Source: Sagittula sp. P11 (GTDB taxonomy: Bacteria; Pseudomonadota; Alphaproteobacteria; Rhodobacterales; Rhodobacteraceae). From it: DNA of 64,000 nt. The stretch lies in NCBI RefSeq assembly GCF_002814095.1, contig NZ_CP021913.1, positions 2,886,001 through 2,950,000 of the forward strand, in the 5' to 3' direction. Below are positions 34,412-44,200 of the stretch, in pieces. The position numbers and the translations under genes are program-made. The stretch's first letter is position 1. Each line of letters opens with the position of its first letter. The notes under the pieces are model-generated. The model was given only the letters and a program-made list of their open reading frames with translations, had not been told where the DNA came from and did no database searches.

Positions 34412-35044
34412 ATGACGGAGAAAATGGCAGGCGTGCAGGCACAGGAAGTCCGGCCGCAGACACGCATCCAGCGGCAGAAAAGCGCCGCGATTCTGGAGGC
34501 GGGGCTGACGGTGTTTTCCGAGGCCGGGTTCCGGGGCGCGACGCTGGACCGGATCGCGATGGAGGCCGGACTCTCGAAGCCCAACCTGCTGTATTACTTC
34601 CCTTCGAAGGACGCGATCTACGAGGCGCTGCTGCGCGAACTGCTGGAGACATGGCTGAACCCGCTGCGCGCCATCGACCCCGAGGGCGAGCCGGTGGACG
34701 AGATCCTGGGCTACGTGCGCCGCAAGCTGGAGATGGCCCGCGACTATCCCCGCGAAAGCCGCCTTTTCGCCAACGAGATCCTGCAGGGCGCGCCGCTGAT
34801 CGGCCCGGTGCTGGAGGGCGAGCTGCGCGACATGGTGGACGAGACGGCCCGCCTGATCGACGGCTGGATCGCCGAGGGGCGCCTGGCCCCGGTCAATGCG
34901 CGGCACACGGTCTTCTCGATCTGGGCGCAGACGCAGCACTACGCGGATTTCGACGTGCAGGTGCGGGCGGTTCTGGGCGGGGAGGACTTCGACGGTGCGG
35001 CGGCGCACCTCGACACGCTGTTCCGGCGGCTGCTGCAGCCCTGA
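34412..35044 (+). CDS. rutR: RutR-type TetR-family regulator of pyrimidine catabolism
   Basis: The 210-residue protein has a TetR helix-turn-helix (GATLDRIAMEAGLSKPNLLYYF) and a C-terminal domain that matches E. coli RutR by eye: RDYPRESRLFANEILQGAPL, LIDGWIAEGRLAPVNARH and SIWAQTQHYADFDVQV. RutR binds uracil and leaves DNA when uracil is present. The operator 88 bp upstream supports the call. Alternative in-frame starts are at 34367 and the Met four codons in; 34412 is preceded by AGGGG. It probably represses the amidase gene, itself and, through a second box, preTA. Confidence 0.92.
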   Translation: MTEKMAGVQAQEVRPQTRIQRQKSAAILEAGLTVFSEAGFRGATLDRIAMEAGLSKPNLLYYFPSKDAIYEALLRELLETWLNPLRAIDPEGEPVDEILGYVRRKLEMARDYPRESRLFANEILQGAPLIGPVLEGELRDMVDETARLIDGWIAEGRLAPVNARHTVFSIWAQTQHYADFDVQVRAVLGGEDFDGAAAHLDTLFRRLLQP

Positions 35045-35103
35045 CACGGCCCTTCCGGGCTGCCGTTCACCCGGCATTTACCCCGATCCGGCAGGCTGCG
35101 GGG

Positions 35104-35340
35104 ATGCAGAGTCTCCGCCTGTCGAACCACCGCCCCAACGAACCCTGGCTGGCTCAGATCTTCACCGCGAAGGCGGTGCAGAGCGGCGGCGTGGTGCGGC
35201 GCGCGGTGCAGGACGTGGAGCGGGAAGTGGGGCGCGATCGGCTGATGCAGGAGGTCGCGGCGCGCGGGTTTCACCTGATCGAATGCGGCGGGCAGTTCGT
35301 GATCGTCTGCCGGACCAGCGACCTGGTCGTGCACCTCTGA
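35104..35340 (+). CDS. Conserved 78-residue roseobacter protein, function unknown
   Basis: The protein reads MQSLRLSNHRPNEPWLAQIF then a helix VRRAVQDVEREVGRDRLMQE and a strand pair GFHLIECGGQFVIVC. Similar short proteins are common in this family of bacteria and are often labelled N-(5'-phosphoribosyl)anthranilate isomerase, which is not credible at this length. It lies 59 bp after rutR, with two strong hairpins after it. No function is known to me. Confidence 0.7.
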   Translation: MQSLRLSNHRPNEPWLAQIFTAKAVQSGGVVRRAVQDVEREVGRDRLMQEVAARGFHLIECGGQFVIVCRTSDLVVHL

Positions 35341-35348
35341 ACGGAAAA

Positions 35349-35407
35349 CGGCAGACTTTTCCTCGAAAAGTCTGCCGTGCCGAAGAGTTCTCGACGAGAA
35401 CTCTTCG
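35349..35407. terminator. Two strong hairpins between convergent genes
   Basis: CGGCAGACTTTT and AAAAGTCTGCCG form a perfect 12-bp stem with loop CCTCG (35349-35377); the T-run and A-run inside suit both directions. CGAAGAGTTCTCG and its exact complement follow (35381-35407) as a 13-bp inverted repeat with one central base. Confidence 0.75.
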
Positions 35408-35433
35408 CGGGTGCGCGGCGCGCCGGACGTGCC

Positions 35434-36738
35434 TTATTCGGCGGCCTTGGCCATCGGGTTGTTCGGATGGGTCGTCCAGTTGGCGTAATCCGCCTCGACC
35501 GTGCGGCCGGTGCGCGGATCGACGGTGCCGGGGGCGAGCCGCTCCATGGTGATGCAGTCCTCCACCGGGCAGACGTCGAGGCAGAGGTTGCAGGCCACGC
35601 ATTCCGCGTCGTTGACCTCGAACGTGCGGTCCTCGTGCATCCAGATCGCCTGGTGGCTGGTGTCCTCGCAGGCGGCGAAGCAGCGGCCGCACTTGATGCA
35701 GGCGTCCTGGTCGATCCGGGCCTTGGTCACGTAGTTGAGGTTGAGGTACTGCCAGTCGGTGACGTTGGGCACCGCCTTGCCGACGAAATCGGCGGTGGAG
35801 GTATAGCCCTTCTCGTCCATCCACTGGCTGAGGCCGCGCTTCATCTCCTCGACGATGCGGAAGCCGTAGGTCATGGCGGCGGTGCAGACCTGCACGTTGC
35901 CGCAGCCCAGCACCATGAACTCTGCCGCGTCGCGCCAGGTGGTGACGCCGCCGATGCCGGAGATCGGCAGGCCGTGGGTTTCGGGGTCGCGGGCGATCTC
36001 GGAGACCATCGACAGGGCGATGGGTTTCACCGCCGGGCCGCAGTAGCCGCCGTGGCTGCCCTTGCCGTCGATGGTGGGTTCTGGGGCGAAACTGTCGAGG
36101 TCGACCGAGGTGATGGAGTTGATCGTGTTGATCAGCGAGACCGCGTCGGCGCCGCCGTTGCGGGCCGCGGTGGCGGGCTTGCGGATGTCGGTGATGTTGG
36201 GCGTCAGCTTCACGATCACCGGCTTGTCGTAGTACATCTTGCACCAGCGGGTGACCATCTCGATGTACTCGGGCACCTGACCCACCGCCGCGCCCATGCC
36301 CCGTTCGGACATGCCGTGCGGGCAGCCGAAGTTCAGCTCGATCCCGTCGGCGCCGGTTTCCGCCACGCGCGGCAGGATCGCCTTCCAGGCGGCCTCCTCG
36401 CAGGGCACCATGATCGAGGCGATGAGCGCGCGGTCGGGGTAGTCGGCCTTCACCCGCGCCATTTCCTCGAGGTTGGTTTCGAGGGGGCGGTCGGTGATCA
36501 GCTCGATGTTGTTCAGGCCCAGCAGGCGGCGGTCGGCGCCGTGGATCGCGCCGTAGCGCGGGCCGTTGACGTTGACGACCGGCGGGCCTTCGGCGCCGAG
36601 GGTCTTCCAGACGACACCGCCCCAGCCGGCCTCGAAGGCGCGGCGGACGTTGTATTCCTTGTCGGTCGGCGGCGCGGAGGCCAGCCAGAAGGGGTTCGGG
36701 CTTTGGATGCCGACGAAATCGGTGGTGAGATCGGCCAT
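35434..36738 (-). CDS. preA: NAD-dependent dihydropyrimidine dehydrogenase subunit PreA
   Basis: The 434-residue protein is the FMN and iron-sulfur subunit. Its N-terminal two thirds form a dihydroorotate-dehydrogenase-like barrel (GIQSPNPFWLASAPPTDKEY at the start, NFGCPHGMSERGMG, and the active-site cysteine in that loop). The C-terminal ferredoxin part has two Cys clusters, CIKCGRCFAAC and CVACNLCLDVC, for two 4Fe-4S centres. With PreT it reduces uracil or thymine to the dihydro form using NADH. It follows preT by 143 bp. Confidence 0.95.
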   Translation of the reverse strand: MADLTTDFVGIQSPNPFWLASAPPTDKEYNVRRAFEAGWGGVVWKTLGAEGPPVVNVNGPRYGAIHGADRRLLGLNNIELITDRPLETNLEEMARVKADYPDRALIASIMVPCEEAAWKAILPRVAETGADGIELNFGCPHGMSERGMGAAVGQVPEYIEMVTRWCKMYYDKPVIVKLTPNITDIRKPATAARNGGADAVSLINTINSITSVDLDSFAPEPTIDGKGSHGGYCGPAVKPIALSMVSEIARDPETHGLPISGIGGVTTWRDAAEFMVLGCGNVQVCTAAMTYGFRIVEEMKRGLSQWMDEKGYTSTADFVGKAVPNVTDWQYLNLNYVTKARIDQDACIKCGRCFAACEDTSHQAIWMHEDRTFEVNDAECVACNLCLDVCPVEDCITMERLAPGTVDPRTGRTVEADYANWTTHPNNPMAKAAE

Positions 36739-36840
36739 GTGCTGTCTCCTGGTCGGGCGGCCTGCCCTGTCTGGCGGGAGGCCTGGGCGGAGGGGTGGGG
36801 CCCGGCCTGGTGGCCGGAACCGGTTCAGTCGGTCGTCAGG

Positions 36841-36859
36841 CGGGGTCCGGGGGACCCCG
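36841..36859. terminator. Intercistronic hairpin between preT and preA
   Basis: CGGGGTCC and GGACCCCG pair perfectly around GGG. It may attenuate or stabilise the preT-preA message rather than end it, since preA has no obvious promoter of its own. Confidence 0.35.
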
Positions 36860-36881
36860 AGGCGGGCAGGCGGCCCGCGGG

Positions 36882-38210
36882 TCAGCCCGAGGTGAGCGCG
36901 GCGTGGATGTCCTCGGCGGCGTCGCGGCCTTCGGCGACGGCCACCACGGTCAGGTCCTCGCCGTGGGTGCAGTCGCCGCCCGCCCAGACGCCCTGAAGCG
37001 AGGTGCGGCCCGCGCCGGTTGTGGCGATCTTGCGGCCGTCGAGGTCGAGTCCCTCGGGCGGGGTGAGGCGCTGGCCGATGGCGCGGAAGACCTGGTCGGC
37101 GGGCAGGCGGATGGTCTCGCCGGTGCCGACCAGCCGGCCGCCCTCGTCGGTGGTGTATTCCAGTTCGATCTCGACGGCCTTGCCGTTGCCGTGCACCGCC
37201 TTCGGCATCGTGTTGGCGAGGATGCGCACGCCCTTCGAGGTGGCAAGGTCCTGCTCGTAGCGGCTGGCGGGCATCTGGTCCTGCGCGCGGCGGTAGGTCA
37301 GGGTGACCGTCTCGGCGCCCAACAACTTTGCCTGCACGGCGGCGTCGATGGCGGTCATGCCGCCGCCGATCACCACCACGTTGCGGCCCACGGGCAGGCT
37401 GGCGAGGTCGGAGGCCTGGCGGAGGTCGGCGATAAAGGACACGGCGTCGGCCACACCGTCGCGGTCCGCGCCTTCGGCGTCGAGCGCGTTGGTGGCGCCG
37501 AGGCCGATGCCGAGGAACACCGCGTCATAGTCGGCGCGCAGGCTGTCTAGCGTCACGGCGCCCCCCAGCGCCTTGCCGTATTCCACGGTGATTCCACCGA
37601 TTTGCAGCAGCCAGTCGACCTCGCGCGCGGCGAAGTCGCCCGTCGTCTTGTAGGCGGCGATGCCGTATTCGTTGAGGCCGCCGGGCTTCGGGCGGGCCTC
37701 GTAGATCGTGACGTCATGGCCCTTCAGCGCGAGGCGGTGGGCGCAGGAGAGACCCGCCGGGCCGGCGCCGACCACGGCCACGCGCTTGCCGGTCGGGGCG
37801 GCGCGGGTGAAGGGGTGGCTGTTGGCGGCCATCAGGCTGTCGGTGGCGTGGCGCTGGAGGCGTCCGATCTCGACCGGCTTGCCTTCGGCGGCCTCGCGGA
37901 CGCAGGCCTCCTCGCAGAGCGTTTCGGTCGGGCACACGCGGGCGCACATGCCGCCGAGGATGTTCTGTTCGAAGATCGTGCGCGCCGCGGCCTCTGGCTG
38001 CCCGGTCGAAATCTGCCGTATGAACAAGGGGATGTCGATGTCCGTGGGGCAGGCGGTGACGCAGGGCGCGTCATGGCAGAAGTAGCAGCGGTCGGCGGCG
38101 ACGGCGGCTTCGTGGGCATCGTAGGCCGGGTGCAGATCTGCGAAGTTTCCGGCCAGCGCGTCCGGGTCGAGACGTCCCGGAACGATGCCTGGCGTGTGCG
38201 GGCTGGACAT
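36882..38210 (-). CDS. preT: NAD-dependent dihydropyrimidine dehydrogenase subunit PreT
   Basis: The 442-residue protein has an N-terminal cysteine-rich domain (CYFCHDAPCVTACPTDIDIP and a second cluster GMCARVCPTETLCEEAC), an FAD-binding GxGxxG in VVGAGPAGLSCAHRLALKG, and a pyridine-nucleotide fold at VVIGGGMTAIDAAVQAKLLG. It resembles the GltD/PreT electron-input subunit that passes electrons from NADH to PreA. A RutR-like box lies 48-63 bp upstream of its start. The Mu-like prophage begins within about 250 bp of the same start. Confidence 0.95.
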   Translation of the reverse strand: MSSPHTPGIVPGRLDPDALAGNFADLHPAYDAHEAAVAADRCYFCHDAPCVTACPTDIDIPLFIRQISTGQPEAAARTIFEQNILGGMCARVCPTETLCEEACVREAAEGKPVEIGRLQRHATDSLMAANSHPFTRAAPTGKRVAVVGAGPAGLSCAHRLALKGHDVTIYEARPKPGGLNEYGIAAYKTTGDFAAREVDWLLQIGGITVEYGKALGGAVTLDSLRADYDAVFLGIGLGATNALDAEGADRDGVADAVSFIADLRQASDLASLPVGRNVVVIGGGMTAIDAAVQAKLLGAETVTLTYRRAQDQMPASRYEQDLATSKGVRILANTMPKAVHGNGKAVEIELEYTTDEGGRLVGTGETIRLPADQVFRAIGQRLTPPEGLDLDGRKIATTGAGRTSLQGVWAGGDCTHGEDLTVVAVAEGRDAAEDIHAALTSG

Positions 38211-38257
38211 GGCGGCTCCCTGTTTTCCGTTTTGTTCAGAGTGCCACGTCTGAAAAT

Positions 38258-38273
38258 TTTATCAATTGGTAAA
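38258..38273. promoter_or_regulatory. RutR-like operator upstream of preT
   Basis: TTTATCAATTGGTAAA matches 11 of the 14 defined positions of the RutR consensus. It lies 48 bp upstream of preT. Weaker than the site at 34309, but well placed. Confidence 0.5.
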
Positions 38274-38280
38274 ATTTGCG

Positions 38281-38475
38281 TCCCGCGCGGCGGATCGTTT
38301 TTCGCGAAAGACTGCCGAAAATTGCGGCAATCCGGTTGTAGCGTGACAGAGTTTTTTACAGTGAATTACACAGTTTTTTTCAGCAAAGCGTTTTTCCAAT
38401 TTCCGGTTCTCGTCGGGGGCGGGCGTTCAACGCAGCCCTGTCAGCGGGTTCTTTGAACGGTCGTTGAAGGCGCCT
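38281..38475. other. Probable right end of the prophage, with clustered GTTTTT motifs
   Basis: No gene is present. The stretch is more A/T-rich than its surroundings and holds GTTTTT(T/C) at 38297, 38351, 38373 and 38390, two of them within the near-repeat ACAG(A)GTTTTTT. Mu-family transposases bind several short repeats near each end, so these may be such sites. The exact terminus cannot be fixed without the other end. Confidence 0.4.
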
Positions 38476-41238
38476 TTAAGGGGCGATGATACCCATCCCG
38501 CGAAGAGCTGCCACGATTTCATTCACCGTCGCTTGGTTTGAGGCTCCGGAGGCGTCGTCGGCGATCGCGGCCTGCTGCGGCCCCAGCACTTTGACACCTT
38601 CGATCTTGTATGTCCCATCATGGCCGATCTCGACGCGCGTGGTGCCGCCGGTGGTTTGCCCGCCCGTATCGGACACGCATTGCAGAAACGGCTTCCCGTC
38701 CGTCGAGGCCTTACCCGTTCTGATCTGAAGCTCTGCCGAAGTGTTCCCGGTGGTCCGCGTCTGTTCGACGATGGCCACCGGGCGCTGGTAGCTGCCGCTC
38801 TGGATCAACGCCGCCACATCGCCGACGCCCGCGCCGTAGCCGAGGCTGTACCGGGCGTGAAGCGCTGGGCCCTTTTCGTCTTCGCTTTGCTCGAAGTAGG
38901 ATTTGCCCTCCATGTAGACCGGCTTACCGCCAGCGATCACCCGACAGTTCAGGTTCGTGGGGGGCACCCCAGTCGGCGTGCCCTGGTACTGCGCCCATTC
39001 AGCCGACCCGAGCGTGACCGGGATCCCGTCCGTGCGCGTGTCGATGATGCCGGGCCAGGTGATGCCGTCGATGATGTTGTCGGCAATGATGTGCCCCCCG
39101 GCGAAGACGTTGGTGCCGAAGATTTCGATGACCGGCGTGCCAGCGTTGTTCCGGAAGATGTTGCCCTTCACGATCGACTGCCCGTTGCGCAACCGGATCC
39201 AGACGCTGCAGGTCAAGGCGGCCTCGGGGCCTGAATTGTTCGCGATGCCGTTGCCGATGAAAACGGAGCTGTCCGGCAGTTCGATCGCGGGCCGCGCGAC
39301 GCTGCCCTTGTGATTGCTGATGGCGTGGAACTTGCTCTGCAGCACGCTGTTGTGAAGGCCTTCGAGCAACAGCATCGAGCCGTCGACGTCTTCCCAACGG
39401 CATTGCAGAAACTGCTGGTAATTCGAGTTCTTCGAGCTGCCCGTGCTGTTGCGGATGCTCACGCAGTAGGTGCCGTCCGGCACGCCGCCGCCGGTGAAGG
39501 TCACCCGTGTCCACTGGCAGTCCCATGCATTCGTGAAGTTCACGCAGGGTGTGTGACCGCCGTTCATACGGACGTTGGTCACACGCCATTCAATCGCCTG
39601 GTGGCCGTGGATCAGGCCGGTTTCGGCAGGCTTCGTGGCGGCGGTCAGGTCATTGCCCTGAGCGTCGGTCTCGATGACCGTCACCGCATCGCGCATCAGC
39701 GAGAAGCCCTGAAGCTCGACCCCGATGCACTTGCCCGCGTCGGTGTCGATCTGGAAGCCGGTGTAGAAGATACTTTGCGTTCCGGTCGCCACGATGATCG
39801 TGCCGTCCGAGTCGCCGAAGATCGTTTTGCCCGCCCCTTGGCCGATCACAGCGACGCCGCGTGGCAGCGTGACGGTCGACGAGGTCCGGATCACGCCACG
39901 CGGGAGCCAGACTGTCACCGGCCCGCCGTTGTCGATGCTTTCGATCGTCCGGGCAACGGCCGCCCAAAGCCGGTTCCAGGCGACCGTATTGTCGGCGGTC
40001 GCGGAAGGGATCACGCCGAACGCGGTTGCCTGGAAAATTCGGCCGGGCGTCTCGGTGACGTAGAACTTGACCGGCGTCGAGGCAGCGTTTTCGAGGTCAT
40101 GGTTTTCAACGCCCGGATCGGCGATCTCCAGCGTGTATCCGTCCAGCCGGGTCCGCACGAGCTGACCGGGCAAGAACCCGTCGTCCGTTGAGGCCACGAG
40201 ATCTGACATGCGATCATAAATAAGCTCGCCCAGCCAGCCGAGGGAGGTCGAGGAGCTGGCATCATTCCGTCGCCAGACCCTCATTCCGGGACCAACAACC
40301 TGCAGGAAGACCTCGCCGTCAGCCGAAGACGAGCGCCCCTCCTCTTCGGTCGCGAAGGGCATGGCACCGGCCGCGAGCGCGGCCAGTTCCGACTGTGCCC
40401 GCGCCGTCGCTGCAGCACTTGCTGCAGCTTCGGCGCCAGCCCGGGCGGTCAACGCCGTTGCGGCCGAGATTCCGGCTTCCGTTTGGCTGACCAGTGCGGC
40501 GTTCCTCGCCGTTTCCGTAACACCCTGAGCGGTCTCGGCGCCTTCGCGCGCATCCTCGGCTCGTTGAACCATGGCAGCGGTACTGATGCCCGGCACCAGG
40601 CGATAATCCGTGCCCGTCCAGCGCCACTCGATCACCATGCCGGGCAGGAGTTCCCCGGGCTGCAGCGGCGCGCCAGAGTTCGTCAGGAGTGCCCGGGCGG
40701 TGCCCCCGTCGATCCCGATCGTGACTTCGCCCGTGTTCTGCTGTTCGACCACGCTGACGAACTTCGTCGCGTAGGGCGATTTCGAGTGATCCCGGTCCGT
40801 CGATCCGGTCAGGGCGTTCGCCGTGCCGTCGAGGGTGACAAACACGTCTGAGACGGCCCCGCCGTACTCGGCCACCCGGACCCATCGGGACCAGTCTTCG
40901 GACCATTTGTAGCGCCCGTGATTGTTCACGGTCTCGCCGTCGTAGCCCGTCGCCGTCGCTTCGGAATGGGTGCCATCGTCCGAAAGCGGGATCTCTGCCC
41001 CCGCGCCATCGGTGCTGCCCGTCAATGTCTGGAGTTCGGCCCAGCTCGACGGCGCAAGCATGCCCGAGGTGATCTGCGCTCGTAGCCCGGCGATTTCATT
41101 GGCGACCGCGCCACTGCCGAGGAGGACCGTCGCGAGCGTCTGGTAGCTTACCCGACCGGCAGTTGCCCCGGAAATACCGAGCAGGTGGTCGACGAGGGGA
41201 AGGGCTTCAGCTTCAGTAACAGGGATCCCGGCAGACAT
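38476..41238 (-). CDS. Phage tail fibre / receptor-binding protein with beta-helix domain
   Basis: The 920-residue protein starts MSAGIPVTEAEALPLVDHLL. An N-terminal attachment region comes first, then an alanine-rich coiled stretch near residues 230-290 (AEAAASAAATARAQSELAAL), then a long region with pectate-lyase-like beta-helix features: AWNRLWAAVARTIESIDNGG, VWLPRGVIRTSSTVTLPRG, and repeated asparagine- and glycine-rich turns. The C-terminus may be a trimerisation or chaperone tip. It is the last prophage gene, 10 bp after the tail hub gene, and should set host range. Confidence 0.85.
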   Translation of the reverse strand: MSAGIPVTEAEALPLVDHLLGISGATAGRVSYQTLATVLLGSGAVANEIAGLRAQITSGMLAPSSWAELQTLTGSTDGAGAEIPLSDDGTHSEATATGYDGETVNNHGRYKWSEDWSRWVRVAEYGGAVSDVFVTLDGTANALTGSTDRDHSKSPYATKFVSVVEQQNTGEVTIGIDGGTARALLTNSGAPLQPGELLPGMVIEWRWTGTDYRLVPGISTAAMVQRAEDAREGAETAQGVTETARNAALVSQTEAGISAATALTARAGAEAAASAAATARAQSELAALAAGAMPFATEEEGRSSSADGEVFLQVVGPGMRVWRRNDASSSTSLGWLGELIYDRMSDLVASTDDGFLPGQLVRTRLDGYTLEIADPGVENHDLENAASTPVKFYVTETPGRIFQATAFGVIPSATADNTVAWNRLWAAVARTIESIDNGGPVTVWLPRGVIRTSSTVTLPRGVAVIGQGAGKTIFGDSDGTIIVATGTQSIFYTGFQIDTDAGKCIGVELQGFSLMRDAVTVIETDAQGNDLTAATKPAETGLIHGHQAIEWRVTNVRMNGGHTPCVNFTNAWDCQWTRVTFTGGGVPDGTYCVSIRNSTGSSKNSNYQQFLQCRWEDVDGSMLLLEGLHNSVLQSKFHAISNHKGSVARPAIELPDSSVFIGNGIANNSGPEAALTCSVWIRLRNGQSIVKGNIFRNNAGTPVIEIFGTNVFAGGHIIADNIIDGITWPGIIDTRTDGIPVTLGSAEWAQYQGTPTGVPPTNLNCRVIAGGKPVYMEGKSYFEQSEDEKGPALHARYSLGYGAGVGDVAALIQSGSYQRPVAIVEQTRTTGNTSAELQIRTGKASTDGKPFLQCVSDTGGQTTGGTTRVEIGHDGTYKIEGVKVLGPQQAAIADDASGASNQATVNEIVAALRGMGIIAP

Positions 41239-41248
41239 TGAAGGCTCC

Positions 41249-44200
41249 TTAAACGATGGTTGCGGCGACTGGCCCGGTGGGCGCGGTCGCGATGTCGTCG
41301 CCGTTCAGCGGCGCGACGTAGTAGGAGAAAGCGCCTTGCGGCGCAGAGGTGCTGGTGGCGCGGAAGGCGAGGATGGTTTCGACCGCCCCGTCGAAGTCCG
41401 TCGAGGCGACGATCTCGATCCGGTCGAGGCCGGAGACAGCAGGAAGGGCGAAGTAGAATTGGCCGTTGTCGTCGAACGCGGCCGAGGCGACGGTAGACGC
41501 TCCCGCAAGTTGGACCGTGACGGTCCCGGCCGTTCGACCGCTGACGATCAGGTATCCGCGATACGTGCTGTCGTCTGCCACCGTGAGCGCCTGCGACATG
41601 GTGCTTGCCGCGCCCGGCGTGTGGGTCGCCAAGCCGCCCGCGAGTGCCCAGCCACCGCCGAGCGTCCACGCTCCTGCATCTGACATGTCCCCGGCTGTTA
41701 CGACATTGGTGCGCGTGGCATCCCCGTCGGTGTAGCTCAGCGATGAATTGGCGGTGACGGGCATCGGCGCGCCTATCGCGTGCGTTTCGACGTCGAGCGT
41801 GTCGCCTTCGGGCACCCGGAAGACCTGCACCTGGGCGGTGTCCGCTTGGGTCGCGAAGGAAAGCTGGGCATAGCCGAGGCCGCCCATGGCCGTCAGCCCG
41901 TCAGGGTCGATCGGTGTTGGCAACGGCATGCCGCCCGTCACGGCGAAGGTGCCGGTCGCGGTATCGGCGCTGACATCGCCGAAGATCGAGTAGGCGGTGG
42001 CAAAATACTCGATCGAGATCCCGGCCGGATAGAGGAGGGCGGCGATGCCCGCTTCGCCGGTGACCGATGTCACATCGAAGCCGGGCGCCCCGACGACGCG
42101 GTGGCTGACATCGATCCGGCCCACGGACACGCGGTTCGTGGTGGGCATGCCGACCGGAATGGACACTTCGAGGTTGCCGTCGTCGGTGTAGGCGAAGGTC
42201 GGGTGTGCGGCGGTCACGGTGCCGATCACCGGCGCGTCGGGGGTTCCGGCGAAGGGCAGATCGGCGCCCGTGATCCGGTTCCATGCCGGTGGCACATCAG
42301 CCAGCGACAGCGCGTCGATCTCCGGCGCGGCGGGCTGGAGGCTCAGCCGATAGCTGCCTTCCGAGGCCGCTTCGACCGACGTCACCTTGCACATCCAGTT
42401 GATCAGCTCGACCCGGCCGAAGTTCAGCCTGGTCCCCGGCGCGGGCGGCTCAACGCCATTGTCGATGCGCAGGATCCGGGTCTCGCCGGGATCCGTGGCG
42501 ACGGTCGCCTCGACAAAGACGCCTTTCGGGTTCTCCTCGTCGGCGACATGCCAGCGGATCCCGTAGCGCTCGCCCTCTTCCATGGTCGCGAAGGCGTCCA
42601 GGACGACGACCGCATCCACGCTGCGCACGACACGGGCAGACATCTGGGCGAGGTCGAGCATTTCGCAGTTCAGCCCGACCATGTCGCCGCGCATGCTTTC
42701 GCGCTGGGGGCCACTCTGGAACACGGTGAACACGTCCGGCCGATACTCGGCTTCGTACCCTCGCCAGCGCAGTTCCTGGTACACCTGCGCCGGGTCCGTC
42801 CGGCCTTCGAGCGAGACCTCCTCCAGCACGCGCGGTTCGCCGGTAAAGCCGGGCCGCAGGACCACGCGCTCGGACTTCTCGTAGCCGGAGGTTTCGTCGA
42901 GGAAGGTGGCGATGAAGGCGTCCGGCAGGCGTCGATAGCGTTTCGACCAGCGGAGGCCGAAGCTGTTGGTGACGTCGATCAGCGCGACCGGCGCGTCCTT
43001 GACCTCGTCCCAGCCGACGCCCCACCCGAGGCCGTCCCGGCGCCACCAGCCGCGCCCGGCCGCGCAGACCGACATGAGGATGGTCGCAAGGTTCTCGTCG
43101 CCCGCGAGAACGCGATCGTACTTCAGGCCGCGCGTGTCGCAGAACTCCCACCAGTCCTGCAGCTCGTCCATGTGGATCTGCGAAGCCGCGACCGGCGCGA
43201 AGTTGGCATGGGGGTGCGTGAGGATGTCCCGCACGACAGAGGCAGGATTTCGCGGGAGGCCACGCGACCAGGTCGAGCCGTTCCACGTGTCGCAGTAGCG
43301 CGTCACGATGCCGTTGACCGCGTCCAGTGTTCCGTTGGCGAGCGCCGATGCCTTGACCCGGATCGCTGACCGCGCCAGCGGGAAGTCGATGTTCAGCGGG
43401 CGCTGTCGCCGGATCCCGGACGCTGCCACCAGGAACGTCGTGGTGATCGTGTTCGAACTCGCCCCTGTGTCACGCGCGATCCGGACGTCCCAGATCCCGC
43501 GATGCGGCATGACCCACTCCTTCTTGTGGAAGAAGCCGTCGTTCGAACTGCGGCCTTGTTCGACCCGATCGATTTCGACCCAGTCGGTTTCGCCGCTCTC
43601 GCGCAGCCAGACCTTGATCCCGACCCCGGCAGGCCTGAACCCGCCATCTTTCCCCTGCCGGTAAAGCCCGCCCGGCCATTGGAAGATCAGACGGACCACG
43701 TCCGTTTCGCGCGGCGTCGTCCAATGGTGGAAGATCTCTCCCTCGGCATTCGGAGGGAGCAGCTCCAGCCCGAGCCGGTCCTCGATCACCTGTTCGGTGA
43801 TCAGCGTGATCTCCGGATCCGCTTCGGTGCCCGGGACTGTCTCGACTTCGACGCCCGGCAGGTCACCGATGGGAGTGTTGCCGATGCGGATATCCTCGAT
43901 CTGAAGCTCGCCGTGACCCCAGCAGAAATAGCCGTAGAGGTATTGCTCTTCGTTGATGATGTCGGAGAACGGCAGGGCGATGAAGACCGGCGACATGCGG
44001 ATCCGGCCGACCGGGAACGGGAAGGCGGCGTCCGGCGCGATCCGGTTGCTCCAGCCTTCGAGGCTGTAAAGCTCCTCGCCCGCTGGCTGCTCTTTCCGCT
44101 TCGGCAGGCTGGGCACCAGCGACGACGCGATCGCGCCGACCACGGCGGCGGAGCCCAGCAGACCGGCGCCGACGACGCCAGCGTAGAACGCCTGCGCTGC

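Noticed and set aside
38281-38475. Exact attachment site and target duplication of the prophage
   Set aside because: The left end is outside the window, so no matching duplication can be seen and any exact base would be a guess.
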